Assembly (NCBI RefSeq): GCF_011605345.1 | Contig: NZ_JAAOXM010000002.1 | Coordinates: forward strand, 186,001-250,000 | From: Burkholderia sp. D-99 | GTDB taxonomy: Bacteria > Pseudomonadota > Gammaproteobacteria > Burkholderiales > Burkholderiaceae | Length of the DNA: 64,000 nt | Direction of reading: 5' to 3' | In this document: one piece after another, positions 39,119 to 48,467 of the stretch | Numbering within the stretch: the first letter of the stretch is position 1 | Layout of the letters: every line of letters starts with the position of its first letter | The notes under the pieces: generated by a model | Told to the model about the DNA's origin: nothing | What the model saw: only the letters and a program-made list of their open reading frames with translations | Databases searched by the model: none | Translations under genes and position numbers: made by a program

Positions 39119-39141
39119 GGATAATCGCGGAAACATTATCC
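39119..39141. promoter_or_regulatory. LysR-type operator between GST and LysR genes
   Basis: GGATAAT (39119-39125) and ATTATCC (39135-39141) form a perfect 7-bp inverted repeat with a 9-base spacer, containing a T-N11-A core. It lies 22 bp before the LysR start, the usual place for autoregulation and activation of the divergent gene. Confidence 0.65.
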
Positions 39142-39162
39142 TCTTCCATAGGACAATCGACG

Positions 39163-40104
39163 ATGGCCGATCTGCGCGACGTGAACCTGAACCGGCTGGC
39201 GGTCTTCGTCGCGGTGGTCGACGCCGGCTCGCTGACGGCCGCGGCCGAGCGGCTCGGCCTTGCGAAGACGGTCGTCAGCACGCACATGCAGCGCCTCGAA
39301 ACCGAGGTCGGCGCGAACCTGCTGGTGCGCACCACGCGGCGGTTGAGCGTGACCGACGCGGGGCGGGCGTTCTACGACGCGTGCCGCGACATCGTGCGCG
39401 CCGCCGAAAGCGCGCTCGACGCGGTGTCGTCCGACGCGGGGCCGCTGCGCGGCACGCTGCGCGTGAGCGTGCCGATCGACTACGGCGCGCTGGTCGTCGC
39501 GCCTGCCGTCGTCGCATTGCGCGACCGGCATCCGGGCCTCGATGTCGAACTGGTCGCGAACGACCGCGTCGTCGATCTCGTCGCGGACAACCTCGACGTC
39601 GCGATCCGCATCGGCCGCCTCGCCGATTCGAACTATCGCGCGGTGCAACTCGGCACGTACGAGAAATGGCTGGTCGCGAGCCCCGCGTTCATCGCGCGCC
39701 ACGGGCGGCCGGACGATACCGATGCGCTCGCCGCGCTGCCGTTCGTGATGCTGTCGACGCTGCCGCGCCCGCATACGGTCGAACTCGAAAATGCAAACGG
39801 CGGCACCGTTTCGGTGCGCTGCGTCGCGCACGTCGTGTCGAACACCGCCACCGCATGCCGCGCGATCGTGCTCGCAGGCGGCGGCTTCGGTCTGCTGACG
39901 GACTTTTCGACCGCCGACGACGTCGCGGCCGGCCGGCTCGTGCGGCTGCTGCCCGCGTGGCGCTCGGCGCCGGCCGGGATTCATGCGGTGTATCCGTCGA
40001 CGCGGCTGCCTTCGCCAAAGGTGCGGGCGTTTATTGATGCGATGAAGGCGCGGATCGGGGAGACGCCGGCAGCACCGGTGCGCGCGAAACATACGGGCGG
40101 CTGA
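39163..40104 (+). CDS. LysR-family transcriptional regulator
   Basis: 313 residues. The N-terminal winged helix is typical: LNRLAVFVAVVDAGSLTAAAERLGLAKTVVSTHMQRLE, then LLVRTTRRLSVTDAG. The effector domain runs from LRGTLRVSVPIDYG to the C-terminus, with no unusual deletions. It most likely regulates the divergent GST and oxidoreductase genes through the inverted repeat at 39119-39141. The inducer is unknown. The ATG at 39163 is fixed by the domain start rather than by a ribosome site. Confidence 0.92.
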   Translation: MADLRDVNLNRLAVFVAVVDAGSLTAAAERLGLAKTVVSTHMQRLETEVGANLLVRTTRRLSVTDAGRAFYDACRDIVRAAESALDAVSSDAGPLRGTLRVSVPIDYGALVVAPAVVALRDRHPGLDVELVANDRVVDLVADNLDVAIRIGRLADSNYRAVQLGTYEKWLVASPAFIARHGRPDDTDALAALPFVMLSTLPRPHTVELENANGGTVSVRCVAHVVSNTATACRAIVLAGGGFGLLTDFSTADDVAAGRLVRLLPAWRSAPAGIHAVYPSTRLPSPKVRAFIDAMKARIGETPAAPVRAKHTGG

Positions 40105-40334
40105 TTCCGGAGTGCCGGCCCGCCCGGCACGACCGCCAGCGATCCGGGCACGTCGATTCACCTCCAATATCCTTGCTCCGGGCTTTCTCATTCAAAACGA
40201 ATACGCCCTTTATTTTTCCCGAAAATCAGGCATTTACTTTCCCGTTTTTATACTAATCTTATCCCCGGTAATGCGCTGATTTGCGTTTACCAAACCGTTT
40301 CAATTCTCCGCTTTATTCAATCAAGGAGTCTGAA

Positions 40335-40598
40335 ATGCAAACCGCCGCGATTTCATGGGGAACCACGCCGTCGATTCGCGTCTACACGGCCAACGGCAAC
40401 AAGATCACCGAGCGCTGCTACGACGGCAACACCTGGTATACAGGCGCGTTCAACCAGGCGGGCGACAACGTGTCCGCAACGTGCTGGCTGGTGGGGAGCG
40501 CGATCCATATCCGCGTGTATGCAACCAGCGGCGGCTCGACGACCGAGTGGTGCTGGGACGGCGACGGCTGGACCCGCGGCGCCTATACGGGTTCCTGA
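40335..40598 (+). CDS. Fucose-binding lectin (BambL/RSL type)
   Basis: 87 residues made of two similar ~43-residue halves, each with a W-x-T/S...IRVY...T-E-x-C-x-D-G-x-x-W-T/Y-x-G-A pattern ([19 protein letters not shown] and [19 protein letters not shown]). This is the repeat of the small beta-propeller lectins RSL of Ralstonia and BambL of B. ambifaria; three chains build a six-bladed propeller with six fucose sites. Length and sequence fit BambL closely, from memory. No signal peptide, as in those proteins. AAGGAG precedes the ATG. It sits alone behind an AT-rich upstream region and ends with a strong terminator. It binds fucosylated host glycans. Confidence 0.93.
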   Translation: MQTAAISWGTTPSIRVYTANGNKITERCYDGNTWYTGAFNQAGDNVSATCWLVGSAIHIRVYATSGGSTTEWCWDGDGWTRGAYTGS

Positions 40599-40638
40599 TC
40601 AAGCGTGCCTGGGGCGCGATGATTGTCGCGCCACGATC

Positions 40639-40678
40639 GGCGCAATGCAAAACGGATTTCGCATTGCGCCGCTTTTTT
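40639..40678 (+). terminator. Rho-independent terminator of the lectin gene
   Basis: GGCGCAATGC (40639-40648) pairs perfectly with GCATTGCGCC (40661-40670), loop of 12, then GCTTTTTT. It is 41 bp after the lectin stop. Confidence 0.88.
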
Positions 40679-40890
40679 ATTCGCCCCACATTGTTTTTGT
40701 CAACTCACGGCCACACGGGATCAAAATAAAAAACGATGAAAGTTTATTGAAATACTCCTTTCGCCACAAAAAGATAACCGGCTTTTATATTTATGCAACG
40801 GGCGATTAAACCGAGCAGGAAAACGGCACGGCACCCGAGACGCCATGCCGCCGACGCATTATTTTCGTTTTCAACGACGATGCGTTCCGA

Positions 40891-41547
40891 TCACCCGATC
40901 TCCCGCAACGTCCCCAGCAGCACCTTCCGGCAACTCGCGACCATCTGCGCCTCCGGATCGCGATATTCCGTGAGCAGCCACGCCGCGCCGACGTTCGTCA
41001 TCGCGCCGACGAGCGCGAGCCCGATCAGCCGCTGCTCGGTGCGCTCCGCGGGCGTCGCCGCTTCGCGCGGCACACCGATCGCCATGATCAGCTTGCCGAA
41101 GTCGATCAGCATGCGCTGGTAGGTCATGTCGGTGTCCGCGCTCACGCCCATCACCTCGAGCAGCAGCACGCGCGCCGCGCACGGGTCGCGCAGGAACGCG
41201 AAGAACGCGGCGAGCCCGGCATCGACGCTCTCGTGCAGATCGCCGCCGCGCGCGGCCACCGCCCGCGCGACCGCGTCGTGCAGTTGCTGCGCGTGATGCA
41301 GGTAGGTGCAGCGCAGCAAATCCTCGGTGCTGTCGAACGCCGCATAAAAATAGCGATCGTTCAGCTTCGCTTCCTGGCAGATCGACCGTACGGTCGCCTT
41401 GCGGAACCCGACCGTGCCGAACACGCGCGTCGCCGCGCGGATCAGCGCGTCGCGCCGCTCGGCGGCCCGCACCTCGGGCGCCACGCCGCCATACGAGCGG
41501 CCCCGTTTTTCCGTTTCGAGTGCTTTCTCCATTCCGCTATTTGACAT
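40891..41547 (-). CDS. TetR-family transcriptional regulator
   Basis: 218 residues. The DNA-binding domain is clear: RDALIRAATRVFGTVGFRKATVRSICQEAKLNDRYFYAAFDSTEDLL, the TetR helix-turn-helix with its YFYAAF turn. The C-terminal ligand domain is unremarkable. It is divergent from the SDR/monooxygenase/hydrolase operon and separated by 88 bp that hold an 11-bp inverted repeat, so it very likely represses that operon and itself. The ATG at 41547 has no good ribosome site; ATG 41532 is an alternative. The inducer is probably the ketone or alcohol substrate of the operon (inference). Confidence 0.9.
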   Translation of the reverse strand: MSNSGMEKALETEKRGRSYGGVAPEVRAAERRDALIRAATRVFGTVGFRKATVRSICQEAKLNDRYFYAAFDSTEDLLRCTYLHHAQQLHDAVARAVAARGGDLHESVDAGLAAFFAFLRDPCAARVLLLEVMGVSADTDMTYQRMLIDFGKLIMAIGVPREAATPAERTEQRLIGLALVGAMTNVGAAWLLTEYRDPEAQMVASCRKVLLGTLREIG

Positions 41548-41562
41548 CAGGACACCCGAAAA

Positions 41563-41592
41563 CTAAAGTGGTGACGATCAACACCACATTAG
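41563..41592. promoter_or_regulatory. TetR operator
   Basis: CTAAAGTGGTG (41563-41573) and CACCACATTAG (41582-41592) pair as an inverted repeat with 10 of 11 matches and an 8-base spacer, centred between the divergent TetR and SDR genes. Confidence 0.75.
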
Positions 41593-41635
41593 ACGCGCCG
41601 CCTGCGCAGCGCAAGCGGAACGGGAGGAGCAACGG

Positions 41636-42562
41636 ATGAACGGGTTTTCCGGCAAGGTCGCCGCGATCACGGGCGCCGGTTCGGGCATGGGCCGCAGCCT
41701 CGCGGTCGAGCTCGCGCGGCGCGGCTGCGAGGTCGCGCTCGCCGACGTCAACGAAACCGGGCTCGCCCGCACGGCGGCCGCCTGCGCGCAGCATGGCGTG
41801 CGCGTGAGCACGCGGCGGCTCGACGTCGCCGACCGCGATGCGGTGTTCGCGTGGGCCGATTTCGTGCGCGCCGGGCACGGCAAGGTCAACCTGATCTTCA
41901 ACAACGCGGGCGTGTCGCTGGCGGCCAGCGCCGAGACCGCGCGCATCGCCGATCTCGAATGGATCGTCGGCATCAACTTCTGGGGCGTCGTGCACGGCAC
42001 GCAGGCGTTCCTGCCGCACCTGCGCGCGTCGGGCGACGGGCACGTCGTCAACACGTCGAGCCTGTTCGGCCTCGTCGCGATGCCGACGCAAAGCGCTTAC
42101 AACGCGACCAAGTTCGCGGTGCGCGGCTTCACCGAGGCGCTGCGGATGGAGCTCGAACTCGACGGTGCGCCGGTGAGCGCGACCTGCGTGCATCCGGGCG
42201 GCGTCGCGACGAACATCGTCGACGCGGGCCGTGTCGATACCAGCATCCATGCACTCACGGGCCAGGACGAAGCGACCCATCGCCGCCAGGCGAACCGCCT
42301 GATCAACGCGACGACGGCCGACGATGCCGCGCGGCAGATCCTCGCGGGTGTCGAGCGCAATGCGCGCCGCGTGCTGGTCGGCGCCGACGCGCGCCGGCTC
42401 GACCGGATCGCGCGCCTGCTCGGCGCCGGCTACCAGTGGCTGATGCTGCGCCACGTGCGCCGCGCCCGTGCCCGCAACCTCCGCCCGAAGGAAGTCCCCC
42501 TGGGAGAACACGCCCACGCCCCGGCCGCACTCCCGACCACGCCCACCAAGGACCCTGCATGA
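41636..42562 (+). CDS. Short-chain dehydrogenase/reductase
   Basis: 308 residues of the classical SDR type: cofactor site TGAGSGMG, NNAG in IFNNAGVS, the catalytic Ser in VNTSSLFG and YNATK with Tyr and Lys. The C-terminal extension of ~60 residues is basic and Pro/Ala-rich. It likely interconverts an alcohol and a ketone with NAD(P)H. GGGAGGAG precedes the ATG at 41636. Its TGA overlaps the ATG of the monooxygenase gene by 4 bp (ATGA), showing translational coupling. The pairing with a Baeyer-Villiger enzyme and an alpha/beta hydrolase recalls the mycobacterial mymA operon. Confidence 0.92.
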   Translation: MNGFSGKVAAITGAGSGMGRSLAVELARRGCEVALADVNETGLARTAAACAQHGVRVSTRRLDVADRDAVFAWADFVRAGHGKVNLIFNNAGVSLAASAETARIADLEWIVGINFWGVVHGTQAFLPHLRASGDGHVVNTSSLFGLVAMPTQSAYNATKFAVRGFTEALRMELELDGAPVSATCVHPGGVATNIVDAGRVDTSIHALTGQDEATHRRQANRLINATTADDAARQILAGVERNARRVLVGADARRLDRIARLLGAGYQWLMLRHVRRARARNLRPKEVPLGEHAHAPAALPTTPTKDPA

Positions 42563-44151
42563 CCTCGACGACGACCGACCGGCGCGACGCGCCGCCCGCC
42601 CCCGGCGCCCGCCACGACAGTGGCGATAGTGGCGACAATCGCGACCTCGACGTGCTGATCGTCGGCGCCGGCCTGTCCGGCATCGGCGCCGCGTATCACC
42701 TGAAGCAGCGCTGCCCGCATGCAAGCGTCGCCATCGTCGAGGCGCGCGACGCGAGCGGCGGCACCTGGGACCTGTTCCGCTATCCGGGCGTCCGTTCGGA
42801 TTCCGACATGTTCACGCTCGGCTACAGCTTCCGCCCGTGGCACAGCGACAAGGCGATCTCCGACGGCCAGACGATCCTCGACTACATCCGCGACACCGCA
42901 CGCACCTACGGCATCGACAAGACGATCCGCTACGGCCAGAAGGTCGTCGCGGCCGACTGGGATTCGAACCGCGCGCGCTGGACGGTACGCATCGAGCGCA
43001 CGCAGGGCGGCACGACCGACACGCTCGTCTACACCTGCCGCTTCCTGTTCATGTGCAGCGGCTACTACGACTACGATGCCGGCTACCTGCCCGACTGGGC
43101 CGGCATGGACACGTTCGAGGGCAAGCTCGTGCATCCGCAGCACTGGCCGAAGGACCTGTCGTACGCGAACCGGCGTGTCGTCGTGATCGGCAGCGGCGCG
43201 ACGGCCGTCACGCTCGTGCCGTCGATGGCGGCCGACGCGCAGCACGTGACGATGCTGCAGCGATCGCCGACCTACATCGTGTCGCTGCCCGCGCGCGACA
43301 AGATCGCGAACGCGTTGCGCCGCGTGCTGCCGTCGGGGCTCGCGCACCGGCTCGTGCGCGTGAAAAACGTACTGCTGACGATTTACCTGTACAACGTGTC
43401 GCGCCGCAAGCCCGACCAGACGAAGAAGTTCATCATCCGCGCGGCCAGCAAGCAGCTCGGCCCGGACTTCGACGTCGCGAAACACCTGACGCCGCGCTAC
43501 ATGCCGTGGGACCAGCGCGTATGCCTCGTGCCGAACAGCGACCTGTTCAAGTCGATCCGCGCGGGCCGCGCGTCGATCGTCACCGACGAGATCGAGCGCT
43601 TCACGCCGACCGGCCTCAAGCTGAAGAGCGGCCAGCAGCTCGACGCGGACGTGATCGTCACCGCGACCGGGCTGAAGGTGAAGATGCTCGGCGGCGCGCG
43701 CGTCACGGTCGACGGCCGCGCGGTCGACCTGCCGGAGACCGTGTCGTACAAGGGGATGATGTACAGCGACGTGCCGAACCTCGCGTCGTCGTTCGGCTAC
43801 ACGAATGCGTCGTGGACGCTGAAGGCCGAGCTGATCGCGCGCTACGTATGCCGGCTGCTCAACCACATGCGCGCGAATGACTACGACACGTGCGTGCCGC
43901 GACTCGGCGCCGGCGAACTCGGCGACGTGCCGGCCGTCAACCTGAGCTCGGGCTACATCCAGCGCGCGGCCGGCATCCTGCCGAAGCAGGGCCATCGCAA
44001 GCCGTGGAAATTCCACCAGAACTACGTGCGCGATCTCGCCTCGCTGAAGTTCAGCGCGCTCGCCGATTCGGCGATGCAGTTCGAACGCCGCGCGAAAACC
44101 GGCCCGGCCGCCACGGCGCCGGTTGCCGAACCCGCACTCGAAACCCGTTGA
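42559..44151 (+). CDS. Baeyer-Villiger-type flavin monooxygenase
   Basis: 530 residues with two Rossmann motifs: FAD site VLIVGAGLSGIGAAYHL and NADPH site VVVIGSGATAVTL. Between them lies the Baeyer-Villiger fingerprint in the form FEGKLVHPQHWP, and also GGTWDLFRYPGVRSDSD near residue 65. It inserts oxygen next to a ketone to give an ester or lactone using NADPH and O2. It starts at 42559, overlapping the SDR stop, and is followed after 7 bp by the hydrolase. Substrate range is unknown; similar operons act on aliphatic or cyclic ketones. Confidence 0.92.
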   Translation: MTSTTTDRRDAPPAPGARHDSGDSGDNRDLDVLIVGAGLSGIGAAYHLKQRCPHASVAIVEARDASGGTWDLFRYPGVRSDSDMFTLGYSFRPWHSDKAISDGQTILDYIRDTARTYGIDKTIRYGQKVVAADWDSNRARWTVRIERTQGGTTDTLVYTCRFLFMCSGYYDYDAGYLPDWAGMDTFEGKLVHPQHWPKDLSYANRRVVVIGSGATAVTLVPSMAADAQHVTMLQRSPTYIVSLPARDKIANALRRVLPSGLAHRLVRVKNVLLTIYLYNVSRRKPDQTKKFIIRAASKQLGPDFDVAKHLTPRYMPWDQRVCLVPNSDLFKSIRAGRASIVTDEIERFTPTGLKLKSGQQLDADVIVTATGLKVKMLGGARVTVDGRAVDLPETVSYKGMMYSDVPNLASSFGYTNASWTLKAELIARYVCRLLNHMRANDYDTCVPRLGAGELGDVPAVNLSSGYIQRAAGILPKQGHRKPWKFHQNYVRDLASLKFSALADSAMQFERRAKTGPAATAPVAEPALETR

Positions 44152-44158
44152 GGCCGAC

Positions 44159-45145
44159 ATGACCCCTACGCTCCATATGATCCAGAACGTGCTGCTCGGC
44201 GTCGTCGCGGTGCTCGCCGCGCTCGCGCTGTTTACCGCTTACGTGGCCCGTCGCGTGACGCGCGCGTTTCCGCCCGAAGGCCGCTTCGTCGACATCGGCG
44301 GCGACCGCATCCACTACGTCGAATACGGTAGCGGCCCGCCGCTCGTGTTCGTCCATGGGCTCGCGGGGCAGTGGCGCAACTTCGCATACCTGCCGCTCAC
44401 GCGGCTCGCGCAGCAGCATCGCGTGATCCTCATCGACCGGCCGGGCGCCGGCCGCTCGCTGCGCGGCGCGGATTCGCAGGCGAACGTGTTCGCGCAGGCC
44501 CGCACGGTCGCCGCGTTCATCGATGCGCTGCGGCTCGACAGGCCCGTGCTGGTCGGCCACTCGCTCGGCGGCGCGATCGCGCTCGCGGTGGGTCTCAATC
44601 ATGCGGACCGCGTGAGCCGGCTCGCGCTGATCGCGCCGCTGTCGCACCAGCAGACCGAGCCGCCGGCGCCGTTCAAGCCGCTGATGCTGCCCTCGCCGCT
44701 CGTGCGCCGCTTCGTGTCGTGGACCTTCGCGATCCCGCTGACGATCCTGACCGGCCGCAAGGCCGTACGCCAGGTGTTCGCGCCGGAAGACGTGCCGCGC
44801 GACTTCCCGGTCAAGGGCGGTGGCCTGCTCGGGATGCGTCCGCACGTGTTCTACGCGACGGCGACCGACCTGCTGTCGGCGCCCGTCGACCTGCCCGCGA
44901 TGGAACGCCGCTACGCGGACCTCGCGCTGCCGGTCGACGTGCTGTACGGCCGCGCGGATCCGATCCTGAACTGGCGCGAGCACGGCGACGCGCTCGCGAA
45001 GAAATCGGCTCGGGTGCGGCTGAAGGTCGTCGAGGGCGGGCACATGCTGCCGGTCACGATTCCCGATGCGACCGCCGACTGGCTGCTCGAAGTCGCCGCC
45101 GCGCCGGTCGAGGGTGCACCGCAGGCCGCGCGCGTCGAGCACTGA
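44159..45145 (+). CDS. Membrane-anchored alpha/beta hydrolase
   Basis: 328 residues. An N-terminal hydrophobic helix (VLLGVVAVLAALALFTAYVA) probably anchors it. The hydrolase core follows with the oxyanion loop VFVHGLAGQWRNF, the nucleophile elbow GHSLGGAIAL, the acid in DVLYGRADPI and the His in VEGGHMLPV. GAGG precedes the ATG at 44159, 7 bp after the monooxygenase stop. It would hydrolyse the ester or lactone made by the monooxygenase, completing alcohol to ketone to ester to acid plus alcohol. The order is inferred from operon structure. Confidence 0.9.
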   Translation: MTPTLHMIQNVLLGVVAVLAALALFTAYVARRVTRAFPPEGRFVDIGGDRIHYVEYGSGPPLVFVHGLAGQWRNFAYLPLTRLAQQHRVILIDRPGAGRSLRGADSQANVFAQARTVAAFIDALRLDRPVLVGHSLGGAIALAVGLNHADRVSRLALIAPLSHQQTEPPAPFKPLMLPSPLVRRFVSWTFAIPLTILTGRKAVRQVFAPEDVPRDFPVKGGGLLGMRPHVFYATATDLLSAPVDLPAMERRYADLALPVDVLYGRADPILNWREHGDALAKKSARVRLKVVEGGHMLPVTIPDATADWLLEVAAAPVEGAPQAARVEH

Positions 45146-45205
45146 GCCGGAATTCATCGAAACCGGGGCCTGATTCCGCGCGGTGCAGCCGGCGAAGCGG
45201 CGGAA

Positions 45206-45604
45206 TCAGGCTTCGTCGTCGGGCACCGACAGCCCGAGATCCGCTATCACCTCCCGCGCGCTGCGAAATGCCTCGACCGCGGCCGGCGCGCCCGCGTACA
45301 GCGCGCTGTGCAGCAACACCTCGCGGATCTCGACGAGACTCGCGCCGTTGTTGAGCGCGCCGCGAATGTGACCCTTCAGTTCCGTGCTGCGGCCGAGCGC
45401 CGCCAGCATCGCGCACGTGCACAGGCTGCGCGTCTTCAGGTCGATCCCGCCCCGCTGCCACGTGCTGCCCCACGCGTGCTCGTTCAGCCAGTTCTGCAGC
45501 GGGCGCGAAAAACCGTCGAGGTCGCGCATCGCACGCTCGACGAACGCCTCGCCCATCACGTCGGTTCGTCGCGCCTTGCCGTATTCCCTGTCCTGTTCGC
45601 TCAT
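45206..45604 (-). CDS. Carboxymuconolactone decarboxylase (CMD) family protein
   Basis: 132 residues, close to PcaC length. The CMD core reads DLKTRSLCTCAMLAALGR followed by ELKGHIRGALNNGASLVEIREVLLHSALYAG, with the conserved Cys, His and the terminal ALYAGAPAA. PcaC decarboxylates 4-carboxymuconolactone in protocatechuate catabolism; other members are peroxidase-like. No other beta-ketoadipate genes are present, so the function is open. AGGA precedes the ATG at 45604; an upstream in-frame ATG at 45694 is less likely. It converges on the hydrolase gene. Confidence 0.85.
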   Translation of the reverse strand: MSEQDREYGKARRTDVMGEAFVERAMRDLDGFSRPLQNWLNEHAWGSTWQRGGIDLKTRSLCTCAMLAALGRSTELKGHIRGALNNGASLVEIREVLLHSALYAGAPAAVEAFRSAREVIADLGLSVPDDEA

Positions 45605-45962
45605 GTCCGTGTCCTGTGTGGAGTCGTGGCCGCTTCGGCGTCGTCGGCAGCCGGGAGTTCGCGCCATGTTCATCGGGCCGGCACGTTTCGTCAAAGATGC
45701 GGGCCTCGGTTCGAAGCCGTCCGCGCGACGCGATATCGAACGCTACGTAACATCGCGCCACGCGTTACGGCGGCTCACGGGAACATCGCAACCGCCACGC
45801 CGGCGCACCGAGCGTGCCCGTCGCGCGAAAGCGCCGTTACTCCGTTTAAATCGCGTCGATATTCCCGATTTCCGCAATAAAGCGCGACACCGTTTCTCGA
45901 ATACTGTCGTGGCGCGGAATTTGCAGTGGAGGCTTGGACACACTTCCAATGTCGAGGCCAAC
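45605..45962. other. Intergenic region upstream of the triplet-repeat lipoprotein
   Basis: No gene is apparent. The last 120 bp turn AT-richer (TTTAAATCGCG, TATTCCCGATTT), which suggests the promoter of the lipoprotein gene. No recognised operator was found. Confidence 0.4.
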
Positions 45963-48347
45963 ATGCACAAACTCTTCAAGAAGACGACGGTAACGATGGC
46001 CGTCTCGTCGCTGCTCGCACTATATGGTTGCGGCTCGGTCGACGGACCGACGACCCCGCCGACGATCAAGCCGAGCACGTCAGGGACGGGCGGCAGCTCG
46101 GGGACTTCGGGGACTTCGGGGACTTCGGGTACGTCGGGTGGTGGGACGTCGGGTAGTTCAGGGACGTCGGGTACCTCCGGTACCTCGGGCACCTCCGGTA
46201 CGTCGGGTACTTCCGGTACGTCGGGCACTTCCGGTACGTCGGGTACGTCGGGTACGTCGGGTACCTCCGGTACGTCGGGCACTTCCGGTACCTCGGGCAC
46301 TTCCGGTACCTCGGGCACCTCCGGTACGTCGGGTACTTCCGGTACCTCGGGTACTTCCGGTACGTCGGGCACTTCCGGTACGTCGGGCACCTCCGGTACG
46401 TCGGGCACCTCCGGTACGTCGGGTACTTCCGGTACCTCGGGCACCTCCGGTACCTCGGGTACTTCCGGCACCTCGGGCACCTCCGGTACGTCGGGCACTT
46501 CCGGCACGTCGGGCACTTCCGGTACCTCGGGTACTTCCGGCACCTCGGGCACTTCCGGTACCTCGGGCACTTCCGGTACCTCGGGTACTTCCGGCACCTC
46601 CGGTACGTCGGGCACTTCCGGCACCTCGGGCACTTCCGGCACGTCAGGCACTTCCGGCACGTCGGGCACTTCCGGCACGTCGGGCACTTCCGGCACGTCG
46701 GGCACTTCTGGCACGTCGGGCACTTCTGGCACGTCGGGCACTTCCGGTACGTCGGGTACTTCCGGTACGTCGGGCACTTCCGGTACGTCGGGTACTTCCG
46801 GCACCTCGGGTACTTCCGGCACCTCGGGTACTTCCGGCACCTCGGGTACGTCGGGCACCTCCGGCACTTCCGGCACCGGCGTCACCCCGCTCGGCAATGT
46901 CCTCCAGAAATCCGGCAACCTCGTGACGGCAGTCGGCACGACGGTCGCGAATGGCGGCGGCGTGATCGGCGGCGTGCAGATCCCCGGCACGAACCCGACA
47001 ACGGCCAACAGCGTCGGCAACGCGGTCACGAGCCTCGGCAACGGCGTGCAGGCGCTCGGCAACGGCGTCGCGGCCGGCCTCGGCTCGATCGGCGTGTCGG
47101 CCAACCCGCTCGGACCGACGCTGACGTCGACCACCGGCCTGCTGACCGGCACCGGCGGCGCGGTCAACAACCTCGGCAACGCGGTGAAGAGCCTCGGCTC
47201 GGGCCCGCTGTCGCCGCTGTCGCCGGTCACGACGCTCGTCGGCGATCTCGTCAACACCGTCGGCGGCGCCGTCAACTCGACCGCGTCGGGCCTCAACACG
47301 GCGCTGAACAGCTCGCCGGTCCAGCAGCTCGAGACGCAGGTCGGCAAGGTGATCAACCCGATCACGAACACGCTCACCGGCGGTGTCACGACGCCGGGCG
47401 CCACGCAGACGCTCGGCGGCGTCACCCTCCTCGGCACGCCGCTCAACGGCCTGCTCAGCACGCTCGGCAACGGCCTCGCACTCGGCGGCACGAAGGTCGG
47501 CGGCGCTACCGACAACCCGGTCGGCGCCGGCCTCGGTGGCGTCGTGGCGCAGCTCGGCAACACGGTGACGTCCACCGGCGGCCTCGTCCACGACAACAAC
47601 GCGGGCAGCTCCAGCAGCGGCACGGGCGGCAGCAACCCGCTCGCCCCGATCACGGGCCTGCTCGGCACGCTGACGGGCGGGCTCGGCGGCGGCAGCTCAA
47701 GCGGTTCGGGCGGCACCAGCGGCACGAGCGGCGGCCCGCTGGCACCGATTACCGGCCTGCTCGGCACGGTGACAGGCGCACTTGGCGGCCTCGGTTCGAG
47801 CGGCACCAGCGGCACCAGCGGCACCGGCGGAACGAGCGGCACCAGCGGCGGCCCGCTGGCACCGATCACCGGCCTCCTCGGCACGGTGACGGGCGCACTC
47901 GGCGGCCTCGGTTCGAGCGGCACGAGCGGCACTGGCGGAACGAGTGGCACCGGCGGCACCAGCGGCACCGGTGGCGCGGGTGTCGGCGGCCTGCTGGCGC
48001 CGGTCACCAACCTCGTCAACTCGCTGACGCCGCTCGGGGCCAGCCTCACGGGCACGGTCACGACGCCGGGCGGCAACGTGACGGGCACGCTCGGCGGCCT
48101 GCTGTCGAGTGGCCCGGTCGGCACGGTGGCGGGTGCGCTGACGACGCCGGCAGGCGCCGCGGGCGCGACCGGCACAGCGAGCCCCGGCGGTGCGGCCGGC
48201 ACGGTCACGACGCCGGCTGGCGGCGGCACCGTAGCGGCCGGCCTGACCGGCAGCTCGAACGGCGGTGCCGCGGGCGGCGCCGGCAACCTGCTGTCGCCGG
48301 TGACGAACCTCCTCGGCGGTCTGCTGGGCGGCGGCACCAAGAAGTAA
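45963..48347 (+). CDS. Collagen-like (Gly-Thr-Ser)n triplet-repeat lipoprotein
   Basis: 794 residues. The N-terminus [25 protein letters not shown] is a lipoprotein-type signal with Cys at ~23. Residues ~45-305 are almost pure Gly-Thr-Ser triplets, meeting the Gly-X-Y rule of collagen-like proteins but without proline. The C-terminal ~490 residues are Gly/Leu/Thr-rich with many LGNxV/VTNLLGGL heptad-like motifs. They include three ~37-residue repeats starting [11 protein letters not shown], and end [12 protein letters not shown] precedes the ATG at 45963. The protein is probably surface-exposed and may act in adhesion or matrix. No enzymatic motif. Confidence 0.82.
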   Translation: MHKLFKKTTVTMAVSSLLALYGCGSVDGPTTPPTIKPSTSGTGGSSGTSGTSGTSGTSGGGTSGSSGTSGTSGTSGTSGTSGTSGTSGTSGTSGTSGTSGTSGTSGTSGTSGTSGTSGTSGTSGTSGTSGTSGTSGTSGTSGTSGTSGTSGTSGTSGTSGTSGTSGTSGTSGTSGTSGTSGTSGTSGTSGTSGTSGTSGTSGTSGTSGTSGTSGTSGTSGTSGTSGTSGTSGTSGTSGTSGTSGTSGTSGTSGTSGTSGTSGTSGTSGTSGTSGTSGTSGTSGTSGTSGTSGTSGTSGTSGTSGTGVTPLGNVLQKSGNLVTAVGTTVANGGGVIGGVQIPGTNPTTANSVGNAVTSLGNGVQALGNGVAAGLGSIGVSANPLGPTLTSTTGLLTGTGGAVNNLGNAVKSLGSGPLSPLSPVTTLVGDLVNTVGGAVNSTASGLNTALNSSPVQQLETQVGKVINPITNTLTGGVTTPGATQTLGGVTLLGTPLNGLLSTLGNGLALGGTKVGGATDNPVGAGLGGVVAQLGNTVTSTGGLVHDNNAGSSSSGTGGSNPLAPITGLLGTLTGGLGGGSSSGSGGTSGTSGGPLAPITGLLGTVTGALGGLGSSGTSGTSGTGGTSGTSGGPLAPITGLLGTVTGALGGLGSSGTSGTGGTSGTGGTSGTGGAGVGGLLAPVTNLVNSLTPLGASLTGTVTTPGGNVTGTLGGLLSSGPVGTVAGALTTPAGAAGATGTASPGGAAGTVTTPAGGGTVAAGLTGSSNGGAAGGAGNLLSPVTNLLGGLLGGGTKK
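46096..46877. repeat. 9-bp coding minisatellite for the Gly-Thr-Ser tract
   Basis: Roughly 86 tandem 9-base units of the type TCGGGCACT / TCCGGTACG. Synonymous third-base variants (GGTACG, GGCACT, GGTACC) form higher-order 18-bp pairs. Third positions vary but the peptide does not, so selection acts on the triplet while copy number can change. Confidence 0.92.
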
Positions 48348-48467
48348 CGCTTTACCTATCAGAACCACAGGCCAATGGCCGGGCGCGCATCCATACAAAG
48401 CCCGGCCGACGGCCGGCGTCACCCGCCAAGCGGGGGCGCCGGCCCTCACCCGTACGAGGATCCGATC

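Noticed and set aside
46096..46877. CRISPR array
   Set aside because: The repeats are contiguous 9-mers with no spacers. The same holds for the other arrays in the window.
45743..48340. Long minus-strand frame opposite the triplet-repeat lipoprotein
   Set aside because: It is a mirror of the 9-bp repeat (Val-Pro-Glu pattern) and lacks start signals; the plus-strand frame has a signal peptide and ribosome site.
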